A stretch of DNA of 64,000 nt from an uncultured Lachnospiraceae bacterium (GTDB lineage: Bacteria; Bacillota; Clostridia; Lachnospirales; Lachnospiraceae): positions 186,001-250,000 of the forward strand of contig CADBFZ010000003.1 of NCBI GenBank assembly GCA_902794095.1, in the 5' to 3' direction. A program made the translations under genes and the position numbers. The notes under the pieces are model-generated. The model was not told where the DNA came from, ran no database searches, and saw only the letters and a list, made by a program, of their open reading frames with translations. How positions within the stretch are numbered: position 1 is the first letter of the stretch; every line of letters begins with the position of its first letter. This document shows positions 1 to 9,284 of this stretch, piece after piece.

Positions 1-1
1 T

Positions 2-604
2 GCTTCCGGTGACGAGGAAAGTTTCCTTGATGCCCAGGTTTCTGAGATTGAAAAAGAGGCGAAGCACTCTTTTATCCTGGTTTCTTTTCACATAGATGAT
101 TGGAATAAGGAACTCTCACCCTGGAAAGCGGCACCGGTATTCGGAAATGAAAGCTTTGGAGACGGTGCTTCAGAGACTCTCGGATTTGTTACGGGAGAAC
201 TTCTTCCATGTATTAAGGAGAAGTTTGGACTGGCAGAAGATATCCCGGTTGTATTGGGAGGGTATTCCCTGGCCGGTCTGTTTTCCCTATGGAGTATGTA
301 TAATTCTGATGCATTCAGCGCGGTATGCGGTGTGTCGCCTTCCGTATGGTTCGAGGGCTGGGATGAGTACGTCTCAGAGCATGAGCCCAAGGCGTCTAAA
401 GCGTATTTAAGCCTCGGTAAGAAAGAGGAAAAAACTAAGAACAAAACCATGGCAAGAGTCGGAGACAGGATCCGGATGCAGGAGAAAATCCTTTCAAAGT
501 CAGGAATCCGGAACGAGCTTGAGTGGAACGAAGGCGGACATTTTAACGATCCCGGTAAGAGATGCGCAAAGGGATTTATATGGTGCTTGAATAATGAAGA
601 TTGA
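2..604 (+). CDS. Alpha/beta-hydrolase esterase, C-terminal part (5' end cut by window)
   Basis: An open frame runs in from the left edge and stops at the TGA at 602-604. About 200 residues are visible. The nucleophile elbow GGYSLAG (codons near 260-280) and a later GGHFND that could carry the catalytic His fit a serine esterase of the Fes/esterase-D-like alpha/beta-hydrolase group. The substrate cannot be read from this. The stop overlaps the start of the downstream LytTR gene by 11 bases, so the two may be co-translated. The N-terminus, and any signal peptide, lies outside the window. Confidence 0.75.
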   Translation, partial: ASGDEESFLDAQVSEIEKEAKHSFILVSFHIDDWNKELSPWKAAPVFGNESFGDGASETLGFVTGELLPCIKEKFGLAEDIPVVLGGYSLAGLFSLWSMYNSDAFSAVCGVSPSVWFEGWDEYVSEHEPKASKAYLSLGKKEEKTKNKTMARVGDRIRMQEKILSKSGIRNELEWNEGGHFNDPGKRCAKGFIWCLNNED

Positions 605-1034
605 TATAAAACAGATTTCGGAGGGTGAGGAAAGTGTAGTAATCCGCTACAAAGACCTTACCCCCACACTGGGAAAAATAATATCTGTCTTAAACGGAGA
701 TGATAACAGGCTTCGTGGAAAGACTGATGAGGGAGAGGTTTTCTTTACTCCGGATGAGATCCTTTATCTTGAATCGGTGGATGATAAGGTCTTTGCTTAT
801 ACAGGCGATAAGGTTATCAGGATTGAAGGGTCTCTCAGCACATTCATGAACGAGCAGGAAGACGAAAGCTTTTTCAGATGCAGTAAGTCCATGGTCATAA
901 ACGTGGGAAGAGTTTCGGCACTAAAAAGCTTATCTTCAAACAGGATAGATGCGACCATGGAAAGCGGAGAGCATATCATCATATCGAGAAGATATGCATC
1001 GGATTTCAGAAGACTTTTGAAAGGGGACAGATAA
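594..1034 (+). CDS. LytTR-type DNA-binding transcriptional regulator
   Basis: This 146-residue protein has a C-terminal LytTR domain (about residues 45-143): DEILYLESVDDKVFAYT, then FFRCSKSMVINVGRV and a final basic stretch ISRRYASDFRRLL. It has no receiver domain; the first 40 residues form a short N-terminal module, the usual build of small stand-alone LytTR regulators that sit beside a DUF3021 gene. It starts inside the esterase gene and ends one base before the DUF3021 gene, so it belongs to that operon. Such pairs often control neighbouring transporters or their own operon; the ABC genes just downstream are plausible targets, but this is inference. Confidence 0.87.
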   Translation: MKIDIKQISEGEESVVIRYKDLTPTLGKIISVLNGDDNRLRGKTDEGEVFFTPDEILYLESVDDKVFAYTGDKVIRIEGSLSTFMNEQEDESFFRCSKSMVINVGRVSALKSLSSNRIDATMESGEHIIISRRYASDFRRLLKGDR

Positions 1035-1035
1035 G

Positions 1036-1497
1036 ATGAAGAATAAGAAGAAATTATCACTTTGGGAAGCTTATCTGACCAAGGAGATAGGAATAGAGTT
1101 TAAAGCCTGCTTGTACTTTTTTGCATTTCTGTTCTATTACTGCGTATACAAGATCGTATGCGGAGTTTATGATGCAAGTATTCTCCACATGACGGAAATG
1201 ATATTTACCTGCTATATCATCTGCTACCTTCAGGTATATCTGTTCAGGAATTTTGATGAAGCGGATAAATTAAAAGGCAGGGAGATCGCAGGACTGGTTG
1301 TATGTACGGCTTTGTATATTGCGGTTTCTTATTTCGGGAAGTGGTTCGATCAAAATATAGCGGTGACATTGGGATTTATGGCATATATCCTTCTTGTGTA
1401 TTTCTGCGTGATCTTGATATACAGAACCAAGAGAAAGATAGATGACAAGAACCTTAACGATGACCTGAAACTCTTTCAGGCAGAGCACAAAAAGTGA
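1036..1497 (+). CDS. DUF3021-like four-helix membrane protein
   Basis: The 153 residues form four hydrophobic helices (roughly 22-43, 52-72, 87-104, 112-132) and a charged cytoplasmic tail ending in LKLFQAEHKK. Size, topology and position directly after a LytTR gene fit the DUF3021 family, thought to act as membrane partners of LytTR regulators. It follows the regulator by one base (stop 1032-1034, ATG 1036), and the GGGGACAG just upstream can serve as ribosome site. A strong terminator follows it, so this pair and the esterase form one unit separate from the ABC genes. The biochemical role is unknown. Confidence 0.75.
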   Translation: MKNKKKLSLWEAYLTKEIGIEFKACLYFFAFLFYYCVYKIVCGVYDASILHMTEMIFTCYIICYLQVYLFRNFDEADKLKGREIAGLVVCTALYIAVSYFGKWFDQNIAVTLGFMAYILLVYFCVILIYRTKRKIDDKNLNDDLKLFQAEHKK

Positions 1498-1523
1498 ATC
1501 ATAGCGGTTAAAATATGCATCTT

Positions 1524-1551
1524 ACGGGAACAGTTATTGTTCCCGTTTTTT
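1524..1551 (+). terminator. Rho-independent terminator after LytTR-DUF3021
   Basis: A perfect 9-bp stem, ACGGGAACA (1524-1532) with TGTTCCCGT (1538-1546), a 5-base loop, and six T residues directly after it. Confidence 0.9.
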
Positions 1552-1590
1552 ATTTCTGATATTTGTTGATTAAGAGATAAGGAGGCGCAT

Positions 1591-2289
1591 ATGGCTAACG
1601 TAATAGAGATTAAAAATCTTACTAAAAGCTACGGTAAAAGCAGGGGTGTCATTGATGTATCCCTTGCCGTTAAAGAAGGAGACATTTTCGGATTCCTCGG
1701 GCCCAACGGTGCCGGCAAGTCCACAACCATAAGGTCCATGATGGGGTTTCTTAAATACGATTCGGGAAGTATCAAGATCCTGGGAATGGACTCGGTTAAG
1801 GACCGCGAAAAGATCATGGCAAATGTTGGATACATGCCTTCCGAAGCATGGTTTTATGATTCCATGAAGGTATCCGAAGTCATAGCCTATGCTGCTGATA
1901 TAAGGGGAGTGGATTGCAGGGATGAAGCCGAGAAGCTTTGCGAAAGGCTCAAGGTAAATACCAATAAGAAGATCCGCGAACTCTCATACGGAAATAAAAA
2001 GAAAGTCAGCATAGTCTGTGCGATGCAGCATAAACCAAAGCTTTTCATATTCGATGAACCCACCGGCGGACTTGATCCACTGATGCAGAGAAGCTTTTTT
2101 GAACTGATTAATGAATATGTGGACAAGGGAGCGACATGCCTTCTGTCCACACATGTACTGACTGAGGTAAATAAGTACTGCAAGAGCGCTGCGATAATGC
2201 GTGAAGGCAGACTGACCATGTTGGATAGTCCCGATATAGACGATGATGAGTTTTTGAAATTCTACGAAGAAACGGAGGAAGAAGCATGA
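1591..2289 (+). CDS. ABC-2 exporter ATP-binding protein (BcrA/CcmA-like)
   Basis: A 232-residue cytoplasmic ATPase. Walker A is GPNGAGKST (residues 37-45), the signature is LSYGNKKKV (about 131), Walker B with the catalytic Glu is LFIFDEPTGGLD (about 150-161), and the H-loop is STHVL. The signature replaces the usual SGG with SYG, as in many BcrA-type drug/lantibiotic exporters. A strong AAGGAGG lies 7-8 bases before the ATG. The stop overlaps the permease start by 4 bases (ATGA), so the two are coupled and form a two-gene exporter. Substrate unknown; lipid, peptide or antibiotic efflux are the usual options. Confidence 0.93.
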   Translation: MANVIEIKNLTKSYGKSRGVIDVSLAVKEGDIFGFLGPNGAGKSTTIRSMMGFLKYDSGSIKILGMDSVKDREKIMANVGYMPSEAWFYDSMKVSEVIAYAADIRGVDCRDEAEKLCERLKVNTNKKIRELSYGNKKKVSIVCAMQHKPKLFIFDEPTGGLDPLMQRSFFELINEYVDKGATCLLSTHVLTEVNKYCKSAAIMREGRLTMLDSPDIDDDEFLKFYEETEEEA

Positions 2290-3077
2290 AGAAGATTTTT
2301 CTGAAAGAATTGAAAATGAATTTAAAAACGCTTCTTATCTGGAGTCTTTCGGTAGGCGGCATCGGTCTTGCATGTATTCTTTTGTACAGCAGTATGGAAG
2401 GTGAAATAAAGGAAATGGCGGATGCTTTTTCCAATATGGGAACTTTCTCGGATGCATTCGGAATGAGTACGTTGAGCATTGCTACCATAAAGGGCTATTT
2501 TGCTACCGAAGTGGGTGCGGTACACGGACTGGGAGGAAGTATGTTTGCTGCAATGATCGCGGCTTCCATGCTTTCCAAGGAAGAGGAGCTCCATACGGGT
2601 GAGTTCATCTATTCCATGCCGGTGTCCAGAAAAAGAATCGTCTTTGCCAAGGCCCTTTGCATATCAGTGATGGTCTTTTCATTTACCGTTATCTGTTCGA
2701 TCCTCTATGCATGCGGTTTTGTGGCACTTGGAGAAGAACTTCCGGTTCAGGAGTTTGTGACTTATATGGGAATGCAGTTTTTAATGGATATGGAGATCGC
2801 AGCAGTCTGTTTCGGAATTTCAGCTGCTTCTTCCAAGACTAAAACCGGATCGGCGCTGGGATGTGCGCTTATGTGTTATGCATATGATGTTATCGGGAGA
2901 GTTGTTCCCGATGTGAAAGAATATCTGTTTATCGGCCCTTTTTCATATTCAAACGCATCCGAGATTTTCTCGGGAGCTGACATGTGTACGAAGGGAATAA
3001 TTGTCGGTATTGTCATCACCACACTTTCCGTCCTCTTTGCATTTTGGTACTACGATAAAAGAGACCTTGCCTCATAA
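2286..3077 (+). CDS. ABC-2 transporter permease
   Basis: A 263-residue polytopic protein with about six helices and the ABC-2 layout: N-terminal helix (14-36), a long loop, a pair of helices after the conserved-looking SKEEELHTGEFIYSMPVSRKRI segment (about 98-118), and a final helix near 240. Genes with the phrase E...TGE...SMPVSR are typical of permeases paired with BcrA-like ATPases. It shares ATGA with the upstream ATPase and is followed by a terminator, so the exporter is a compact two-gene operon. Confidence 0.9.
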   Translation: MKKIFLKELKMNLKTLLIWSLSVGGIGLACILLYSSMEGEIKEMADAFSNMGTFSDAFGMSTLSIATIKGYFATEVGAVHGLGGSMFAAMIAASMLSKEEELHTGEFIYSMPVSRKRIVFAKALCISVMVFSFTVICSILYACGFVALGEELPVQEFVTYMGMQFLMDMEIAAVCFGISAASSKTKTGSALGCALMCYAYDVIGRVVPDVKEYLFIGPFSYSNASEIFSGADMCTKGIIVGIVITTLSVLFAFWYYDKRDLAS

Positions 3078-3104
3078 CCCGATTACCGTTTCTGTCATAT
3101 GGAA

Positions 3105-3137
3105 AACCCACTGCCTTTCACCCGGCGGTGGGTTTTT
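3105..3137 (+). terminator. Rho-independent terminator after ABC-2 operon
   Basis: An 11-bp stem (3105-3115 with 3124-3134, one G-T pair) built on AACCCAC/GTGGGTT with an 8-base loop, running into five T residues. Confidence 0.85.
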
Positions 3138-3206
3138 AGTATCCTTGATAACTTGGCGCAAAAAGACTAAACTTAAGAAAATGGGTTAATATGCGATTGG
3201 AGTAAA

Positions 3207-3686
3207 ATGAGAAGCACATCCTTGTGTTATATTTTTAAGGAAGATAAAGTTCTTCTCTTATATAGGAATAAAAAAGAAAACGACGCAAACGAAGGTAAAT
3301 GGATAGGCGTCGGCGGGAAGACCGAAGACGGTGAAACGCCTGAAGAGTGCATGAAAAGAGAAGTACTCGAAGAGACAGGTCTTACCGTCACAAAGTATCA
3401 TTACCACGGATGTATAAAGTTCATCTCGGAAATGTGGGATGATGAAGAGATGCATCTGTTCAGTGCATCGGGATTTGAAGGCGAGTTAAAAACCTGTGAT
3501 GAGGGAAGCCTTGAATGGATCGATAAGACTAAGGTATTCGATCTTCCGATGTGGGAGGGCGACAAGTACTTCCTTAAGCCTTTGATCGAAGGCAGGGAAG
3601 AGATCAATATGATCCTCAGATATGAGGGAACCGGCAGTGAGGAGCATCTTGCTGAAGTTAAAGATGTGACCGGGATTGGGAGATAA
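3207..3686 (+). CDS. Nudix hydrolase (MutT/8-oxo-dGTP diphosphatase-like)
   Basis: The 159-residue protein carries a complete Nudix box at residues 37-59 (G-x5-E-x7-REVLEETGL), the Mg-binding helix that hydrolyses nucleoside diphosphate-linked substrates. The N-terminus (TSLCYIFKEDKVLLLYR) and WIGVGGK just before the box are typical of MutT-like 8-oxo-dGTP diphosphatases. Substrate specificity cannot be fixed from motifs. The ATG has GGAG 7 bases upstream. Its stop lies one base before the TTG at 3688, so it probably shares a transcript with the following GT-C-like genes, although no functional link is evident. Confidence 0.9.
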   Translation: MRSTSLCYIFKEDKVLLLYRNKKENDANEGKWIGVGGKTEDGETPEECMKREVLEETGLTVTKYHYHGCIKFISEMWDDEEMHLFSASGFEGELKTCDEGSLEWIDKTKVFDLPMWEGDKYFLKPLIEGREEINMILRYEGTGSEEHLAEVKDVTGIGR

Positions 3687-3687
3687 A

Positions 3688-5355
3688 TTGGAAGTTTCTG
3701 TTAAGAAAAAACATTTCATCGGTGTCTTAGAGATTGTATTTGCTGTCTGCCTTGCAGGGGCAGTGACCATAGGAAGAAGTGTATATAATTTCAATACGAT
3801 TTCAGGAATCATGAGGGCACCCGCGGAGAATGCGGCGGTGTTCCTCTTTTTGTTTATTCCTTTGCTTCTTGTCTTTGCATTTGCAGGAAAACTGATCGGT
3901 AAAAATGCATTTAAGGAAGCTTATTCGGAAGAAGAGATGCCGACGATTTACAAGTGGTTTCCCCTTATCGCCTTTGTACTCGTCTGTGCTTCGTCCGCTT
4001 TTGCCCTTCTGTCATATTTTCCGGGAATCCTGGGATATGATTCCGAGTGGCAGACCCTTCAGGCATTCGGAGTTCTTCCCATGTCGAACCATCATCCCGT
4101 TCTCCATACTCTTATATGGAACTTTTTCGTGGCACTTGAGTGGTGGGGAGTTCCTCATCCCTACGGACTGATGATCTATTGCATCGTCCAGATACTTATT
4201 GCCTCGGGAGTTTGCGCATATGTAATAAGAAGTGAAATTGCGGAAGGATGCAGATGGCCTCTCCCTGTTATCACGATGCTGTTCTACGCTTTGTATCCGG
4301 CATTTTCACTTTTTTCCATACAGATGACCAAGGATGTTTTCTTCTCTTGCGCGGTCATCATGCTTGTCTTAAAACTGATCAAAATCGGAAGGGGAGAGAA
4401 GGTAAATCCCGTTACAGTATTTGTCTTCGTAACTCTGGCTTCGCTCCTTCGAAATAATTTCCTTCCTGCGGGAGCGGTTCTCGTAATCGTTTTATTTTTC
4501 CTTCGTAAAAAAGAAGGAATGAAGAATGCGTTTTTTGCAACGCTTGCTGCGGTGGTTGTATCTGCTGCGACGCTTATGTTTGTATATCCTGCGTGCGGAG
4601 TTGTTAAATCGGAGTCCCATGAATCCCTGAGCGTTCCCATCAATCAGGTTGCTGCGGTTTACGTGCACAGATATGCGGAGCTTACGCTTTCGGAGAAGTT
4701 TATTATCGAGCAGTATATGTCTGCGGGAAAATATAATCCCAGGCTTGCAGATACGGTAAAGTTTACTTTTAATGATGAGCTGTATGATTCTGATAAGTCA
4801 GCGTTTTGGGATCTGTACATGCATTTGATTAAGAGATTTCCCACAGAGTTTGTAGATGCATTCCTTACACAAAATGTTCAGCTCTGGTATCCGGGAGCTC
4901 TTATAACCGACAGGTATGCGGTAAGAGATTATATCGAAACAGAAAATGTATTTGTATATGTATATAAGGTAACCCGCAGTCCGATCATTCCCGAAGGTAA
5001 GGGATTCTATGACATGGTGATCGGTGAGATCGAAAGTGCGGGAGTGGTTGAAGGTCTTCCTTTTTCACTTGCGATTCCTTTCATCCTGCTTGTATTTGCA
5101 CTCTATGCCGCAATTAAGAGCGGGCATTACGGATATTTGGCGGCGGTTTTGGTCAGCGGCGCACTGTGGGCCACATACCTGCTGGGTCCCGTATCCGCAT
5201 TCAGATATATGTATCCTTTCTACATGCTAGTTCCCGTATTTGTAACGCCTTTATTTAGCAGGAAGAAGGCAGCAGAACCCAAGGCAGCCGAATCAGAAAC
5301 AGCAGAAGAGCCTGCAAAGGAAGAAACTGAAGATCCGGAAATAAATGAAGAATAA
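3688..5355 (+). CDS. Polytopic membrane protein, DUF6020-like (GT-C glycosyltransferase-like)
   Basis: About 555 residues with 10-12 hydrophobic helices and one large outer loop. Segments such as GILGYDSEWQTLQAF, HHPVLHTLIWNF, FSIQMTKDVFFS and a near-C-terminal LGPVSAFRYMYPF recur in the second family member at 48256-50082. I recall this family as DUF6020; its members resemble GT-C enzymes that move sugars from lipid carriers. The C-terminal 35 residues are an Ala/Glu/Lys-rich tail. I prefer the TTG at 3688, which has GGGAG 5 bases upstream; a TTG at 3676 in the same frame lacks such a site. It overlaps the next gene by 11 bases. Acceptor and donor are unknown. Confidence 0.72.
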   Translation: MEVSVKKKHFIGVLEIVFAVCLAGAVTIGRSVYNFNTISGIMRAPAENAAVFLFLFIPLLLVFAFAGKLIGKNAFKEAYSEEEMPTIYKWFPLIAFVLVCASSAFALLSYFPGILGYDSEWQTLQAFGVLPMSNHHPVLHTLIWNFFVALEWWGVPHPYGLMIYCIVQILIASGVCAYVIRSEIAEGCRWPLPVITMLFYALYPAFSLFSIQMTKDVFFSCAVIMLVLKLIKIGRGEKVNPVTVFVFVTLASLLRNNFLPAGAVLVIVLFFLRKKEGMKNAFFATLAAVVVSAATLMFVYPACGVVKSESHESLSVPINQVAAVYVHRYAELTLSEKFIIEQYMSAGKYNPRLADTVKFTFNDELYDSDKSAFWDLYMHLIKRFPTEFVDAFLTQNVQLWYPGALITDRYAVRDYIETENVFVYVYKVTRSPIIPEGKGFYDMVIGEIESAGVVEGLPFSLAIPFILLVFALYAAIKSGHYGYLAAVLVSGALWATYLLGPVSAFRYMYPFYMLVPVFVTPLFSRKKAAEPKAAESETAEEPAKEETEDPEINEE

Positions 5356-7003
5356 AGTTTCATTAATAAAAGTAATATTGATTGCCCTTACGGTGGTATC
5401 TTCCGTTAAGATGATCTTTTTCGGATGGGTCATCGATGAGGGGTATGCCTTTGCCATAGGAAACAGACTCCTTCAGGGCGACCTGCTCTTTCGCGACATG
5501 TGGGAGCTTCACCAGACTTCCGGGTATGCGATAGAGTTTTTCCTGTGGATATTTCAGCTTATCATGGGTTCTTCCGAGGGCGAGATAGTATTTGTAAGAG
5601 CCTGCGGAATGGCTATTCACCTGGCCGTATCCTACCTTCTCTACAGGGCGCTCAAGAGACACCTTCCCGAAGAGAAAGCATTTATCGCAGCTGTTTTGTA
5701 TGCGAACCTTTCACCAAAATCAATCAGCACTCCGGAGTTTTCAAACCTGATAAACCAGACTTCGGTTTTAACTCTTATCTGTCTGGACAGGTTGTATCTG
5801 AGTAAAGATGAAAATAAAAAGGGCAGATTTTTATGGGCCGCGGCAGCAGGCGTCTTTTTAAGCCTTTGCGTAATGTCCTACCCGCCATCACTTATCTTTG
5901 CGGTATTTATCTTCGCTTACGTATTCGTAAAGTCAAAGGGAAGAAGGTCGGAATTCGTAACGGTTTTATCGATCTGCATGGTATCCGGACTTCTCTACAT
6001 GGTACGTATCCTTTCGTACATGTCCGTCAGCGAACTTGGAGAAAGCATTCACATGATGCTTGCAACGGACGTAACTCACGGCGGCGGACTTTCAAAGATT
6101 CCCGGATATGCCCTGGACACCGTGATCATCGCCTTCTTTACTCTGGGCTTTGCTACCGTTTCGTACCTGATCTCCAAGGTCCTTAAAAAGAAAGAGCTCA
6201 TGGTTCCGCTGTCAGCTTCTTTGGTTTTCCTCTGGAGAAACCTGCACATATTACTAAGGAATGACACTTACCCGGTTGAATATACATTCGGTGGGATCCT
6301 GATCGTATCTCTTATCGCATTCATATATGCGATGCGGGAGAAGATGTATTCGGAGGAAGATAAAAAAGTTCTGGCTCTTTACGCAGGCGGAAGTTTGGCA
6401 GTATTTCTGACAGTACTTGTCGCATGTAACCAAAGCGTATTTTCATCCGCCAAATATCTGACCATCGGGTTTGCAACTCTTTTCGTAATGTCCGTTAAGG
6501 CAGATACGGTAAAGAGTTTGGAGAGAGTTTTCTTTTCCGCGGGAGCGGTACTGTTGATACTGATCAACATCTTCCAGTACGGTAATCCGAGAAACAGGCT
6601 GTTTAACATATTCGATGCCGAGGCGAGAGTTCCTTCGGGCCCCGGAAGATGGCTGATTCTTGAGAGAATGTATGCCAACAAGGCGAGAATAGACAGCGAG
6701 GAATTGCCGGTAGCCTTTGCGGGTGCAGATTATGTAATGATCACGGGAGATGCGATCGCGTATCTGTACACCGATGCAAGGATCGGGCACGGAACCACGA
6801 TCATGACCGAAGATTACGGCGAAAGTTATGCCGAGTATTGGCGGGCACGTCCCGACAGAAGTCCCGACATCATAGCGATCGAATGCTATAACGGATCGCC
6901 CGATACAGTAGTTGCTTCGTCCTGGCTCTACGAGTATCTGGAAGGTGATTTCGGTGCTTCGCAGGTTGTTGATACTACGTACTACAGGCTTTATATAAAA
7001 TAA
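5345..7003 (+). CDS. GT-C/PMT-like membrane glycosyltransferase family protein
   Basis: A 552-residue membrane protein with a dozen helices. After the first helix comes an acidic loop, VIDEGYAFAIGNRLLQGD followed by LFRDMW, which has the DE pair and the 'long journey from home' look of loop 1 in GT-C (ArnT/PMT, family 39-like) mannosyl/arabinosyl transferases. The final 130 residues are a soluble outer domain. It overlaps the preceding DUF6020-like gene by 11 bases, so the two are probably translated together and may act on the same surface polymer. This is a fold-level assignment; sugar and acceptor are not known. Confidence 0.68.
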   Translation: MKNKVSLIKVILIALTVVSSVKMIFFGWVIDEGYAFAIGNRLLQGDLLFRDMWELHQTSGYAIEFFLWIFQLIMGSSEGEIVFVRACGMAIHLAVSYLLYRALKRHLPEEKAFIAAVLYANLSPKSISTPEFSNLINQTSVLTLICLDRLYLSKDENKKGRFLWAAAAGVFLSLCVMSYPPSLIFAVFIFAYVFVKSKGRRSEFVTVLSICMVSGLLYMVRILSYMSVSELGESIHMMLATDVTHGGGLSKIPGYALDTVIIAFFTLGFATVSYLISKVLKKKELMVPLSASLVFLWRNLHILLRNDTYPVEYTFGGILIVSLIAFIYAMREKMYSEEDKKVLALYAGGSLAVFLTVLVACNQSVFSSAKYLTIGFATLFVMSVKADTVKSLERVFFSAGAVLLILINIFQYGNPRNRLFNIFDAEARVPSGPGRWLILERMYANKARIDSEELPVAFAGADYVMITGDAIAYLYTDARIGHGTTIMTEDYGESYAEYWRARPDRSPDIIAIECYNGSPDTVVASSWLYEYLEGDFGASQVVDTTYYRLYIK

Positions 7004-7017
7004 TCTTGGAGGATTTT

Positions 7018-7875
7018 ATGGGAGTTAAGATTTTTTCCGATTCGACATGCGATCTCGGAGAGGAGCTTTGTAAGAGGTATTCGGTAACCATCATTCCGCT
7101 TTGCATTATCATGGGTGGCAAGAGCTACTATGACGGTGAAGGTCTCGGACAAAAGGAGATCTTTAAATGGGCGGATGAAAATAAAACAACGCCCAAGACT
7201 GCGGCTATAACTGCAGAGAGGCTCGAAGAGGCGGTAGCTCCGGTTCTTGATGCGGGAGATGATGTTATTCTCTTTACCATATCCTCCGGAATGAGTTCTA
7301 CTTTCAATCTGGCTTCCATTTATTCGGAAGACAACGGAAAAGGACATATGCATGTTATCGATTCCGCAAACCTGTCCACCGGAATCGGTCTTCTTGTGAT
7401 CAAGGCGGCCGAGATGGCGGCAGAGGGCAAAAGCGCGGATGAGATCGTTAAGGAGGTAGAGGCACTTATCCCCCAGGTAAGAGCAAGTTTTGTGATCGAT
7501 ACCCTTACATATCTGTCCAGAGGCGGAAGATGTTCATCCGTAACCGCACTTTTGGCGGGTACTTTAAAGCTTCATCCCGAGATAGTTGTTAAGGACGGAG
7601 CCATGGGAGTTAACAAGAAGTACCGCGGAAGTCTCGGAAATGCCGTTATGAAGTATGCCACCGATCTTGAGGAAGCTCTTCTTGATGCGGATCATGACAG
7701 AGTCTTCATAACTCATACCGTTCGCGATTCCGAAAGAGCCATAGTTGATGAGGTCAGAAAATACCTTGAGTCCCTGGGAGTTTTCAAAGAGATTCTTGAA
7801 ACCAAGGCAGGGGGAGTTATCTCATCTCATTGCGGTCCCGGAACCCTCGGAATCCTGTTTATTAAGAGTAATTAA
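7018..7875 (+). CDS. DegV family fatty-acid-binding protein
   Basis: The 285-residue protein begins MGVKIFSDSTCDLG, the SDS/T-C-D-L start of DegV domains, and includes TYLSRGGRCS and the later FITHTVRDSE typical of the family. DegV (FakB-type) proteins bind a fatty acid and present it to the kinase FakA. The ATG at 7018 has GGAGG 5 bases upstream and is preferred to a TTG at 7006. It follows the GT-C-like gene closely, so it may be the last gene of that unit. It is one of two FakA/FakB-related items in the window (see 38103-38369), but no complete FakA kinase is present. Confidence 0.9.
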   Translation: MGVKIFSDSTCDLGEELCKRYSVTIIPLCIIMGGKSYYDGEGLGQKEIFKWADENKTTPKTAAITAERLEEAVAPVLDAGDDVILFTISSGMSSTFNLASIYSEDNGKGHMHVIDSANLSTGIGLLVIKAAEMAAEGKSADEIVKEVEALIPQVRASFVIDTLTYLSRGGRCSSVTALLAGTLKLHPEIVVKDGAMGVNKKYRGSLGNAVMKYATDLEEALLDADHDRVFITHTVRDSERAIVDEVRKYLESLGVFKEILETKAGGVISSHCGPGTLGILFIKSN

Positions 7876-7941
7876 GAGGAAATTGGTCAAATTACCCACA
7901 TATATTGATATTGTATACACGAATATTTGTATATTTCCCCA

Positions 7942-7970
7942 TTGACGAAATGCGTTCTTTCCAATAAAAT
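7942..7970 (+). promoter_or_regulatory. Promoter of the liv operon
   Basis: TTGACG (7942-7947), 17-base spacer, TAAAAT (7965-7970): close to the sigma-A consensus. The predicted start near 7977 leaves a leader of about 77 bases that opens with a small hairpin, TAGCC/GGCTA (7979-7983 with 7990-7994). Confidence 0.75.
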
Positions 7971-8053
7971 GCTTTTCATAGCCAAAGGGGGCTAAAGTGT
8001 ATTAGTAACCTTGGGCTGTTTTGTTATATGTTGATGTAACAGGAGGAAATATT

Positions 8054-9283
8054 ATGAAAAAGAAATTGCTTTCACTTATCCTCGCCGGAGCTATGGTTAT
8101 GGCTATGGCAGGATGCACAGGCAACACCGAGCCTACCACTCCCGCAACGAGCGGAGCAGAAGGCACCGAGGGTACCGCAGCTACCGGAGACGGAGCACTT
8201 ACCGGAACTCTTAAACTCGGTGTTATCGGACCCCTTACCGGCGGCGCTGCTATTTACGGAAACGCTGTTGTAAACGGAACTCAGATCGCTGTTGACGAGA
8301 TCAACGCAGCAGGAACCGGATTCACCATCGAGCTTCAGGCTCAGGATGATGAGCACGATGCTGAGAAGTCCGTTAACGCTTATCACCAGCTTCAGGACTG
8401 GGGCGTTCAGGCTATCGCAGGAACCGTTACCACCAGCCCTTGTATCGCAGTTTCTGCAGAAGCTAACACCGACAGAGTATTCATGCTCACCCCTTCAGCT
8501 TCAGCTACTTCAGTAACCGAAGGCAAGGACAATGTATTCCAGCTTTGCTTCGCAGATCCTAACCAGGGTTCAGCATCCGCTCAGTACATCTATGACAACA
8601 AGCTTGCTACCAAGGTTGCTATCATCTACAACAACGCTGATGCTTATTCAACCGGAATTTACCAGACCTTCAAGGCAAAGGCTGAGGAGCTCGGACTTGA
8701 GATCGTTTCCGAGACCACTTTCACCGATGACACCACCGATTTCTCAGTTCAGGTTGGTGATGCTCAGTCAAGCGGTGCAGACCTTGTATTCCTTCCCATC
8801 TACTACACCCCTGCTTCACTTATCCTTAAGCAGGCTGACTCAATCGGATATGCTCCTGAGTTCTTCGGTGTAGACGGTATGGACGGAATCCTTACCATCG
8901 AGGGATTTGATACCTCTCTTGCAGAGGGCGTTATGCTCCTCACTCCTTTCTCTGCTGACGCTACCGACGATCTTACCAAGAATTTCGTAGAGAAGTTCAC
9001 CGAGAAGTACGGTGAGGTTCCTTCTCAGTTCGCAGCAGACGGATATGACTGTGCTTACGCTATTAAGGCAGCTCTTGAATTCTACGCAGCAAAGAACGGC
9101 GGACTTGATGTTACCGATCTTTCCGCAGAAGAGCTTTGTGAGATCCTTATCTCCGTATTCACCGATCCCGAGTTCTCCGCTGACGGTGTTACCGGTCTCG
9201 GAATGGTTTGGGACGTAAACGGCCAGGTTAACAAAGAGCCCAAGGCTGTTGTCATCAAAGACGGTGTATATGTAGGAATGTAA
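8054..9283 (+). CDS. livK: Branched-chain amino acid ABC transporter substrate-binding lipoprotein
   Basis: The 409-residue protein has a lipoprotein signal (MKKKLLSLILAGAMVMAMAGC; lipobox MAGC, Cys near 21), a short Thr/Ala/Gly-rich linker, then a periplasmic-binding fold of the LivJ/LivK type starting LKLGVIGPLTGGAAIYG. It captures an amino acid outside the cell for LivHMGF. The ATG at 8054 has AGGAGGAAAT upstream. Codon choice is strongly skewed compared with most neighbours, suggesting high expression. It is separated from livH by two hairpin blocks that may give excess binding protein over the membrane subunits. The substrate could be Leu/Ile/Val or another small amino acid. Confidence 0.92.
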   Translation: MKKKLLSLILAGAMVMAMAGCTGNTEPTTPATSGAEGTEGTAATGDGALTGTLKLGVIGPLTGGAAIYGNAVVNGTQIAVDEINAAGTGFTIELQAQDDEHDAEKSVNAYHQLQDWGVQAIAGTVTTSPCIAVSAEANTDRVFMLTPSASATSVTEGKDNVFQLCFADPNQGSASAQYIYDNKLATKVAIIYNNADAYSTGIYQTFKAKAEELGLEIVSETTFTDDTTDFSVQVGDAQSSGADLVFLPIYYTPASLILKQADSIGYAPEFFGVDGMDGILTIEGFDTSLAEGVMLLTPFSADATDDLTKNFVEKFTEKYGEVPSQFAADGYDCAYAIKAALEFYAAKNGGLDVTDLSAEELCEILISVFTDPEFSADGVTGLGMVWDVNGQVNKEPKAVVIKDGVYVGM

Positions 9284-9284
9284 T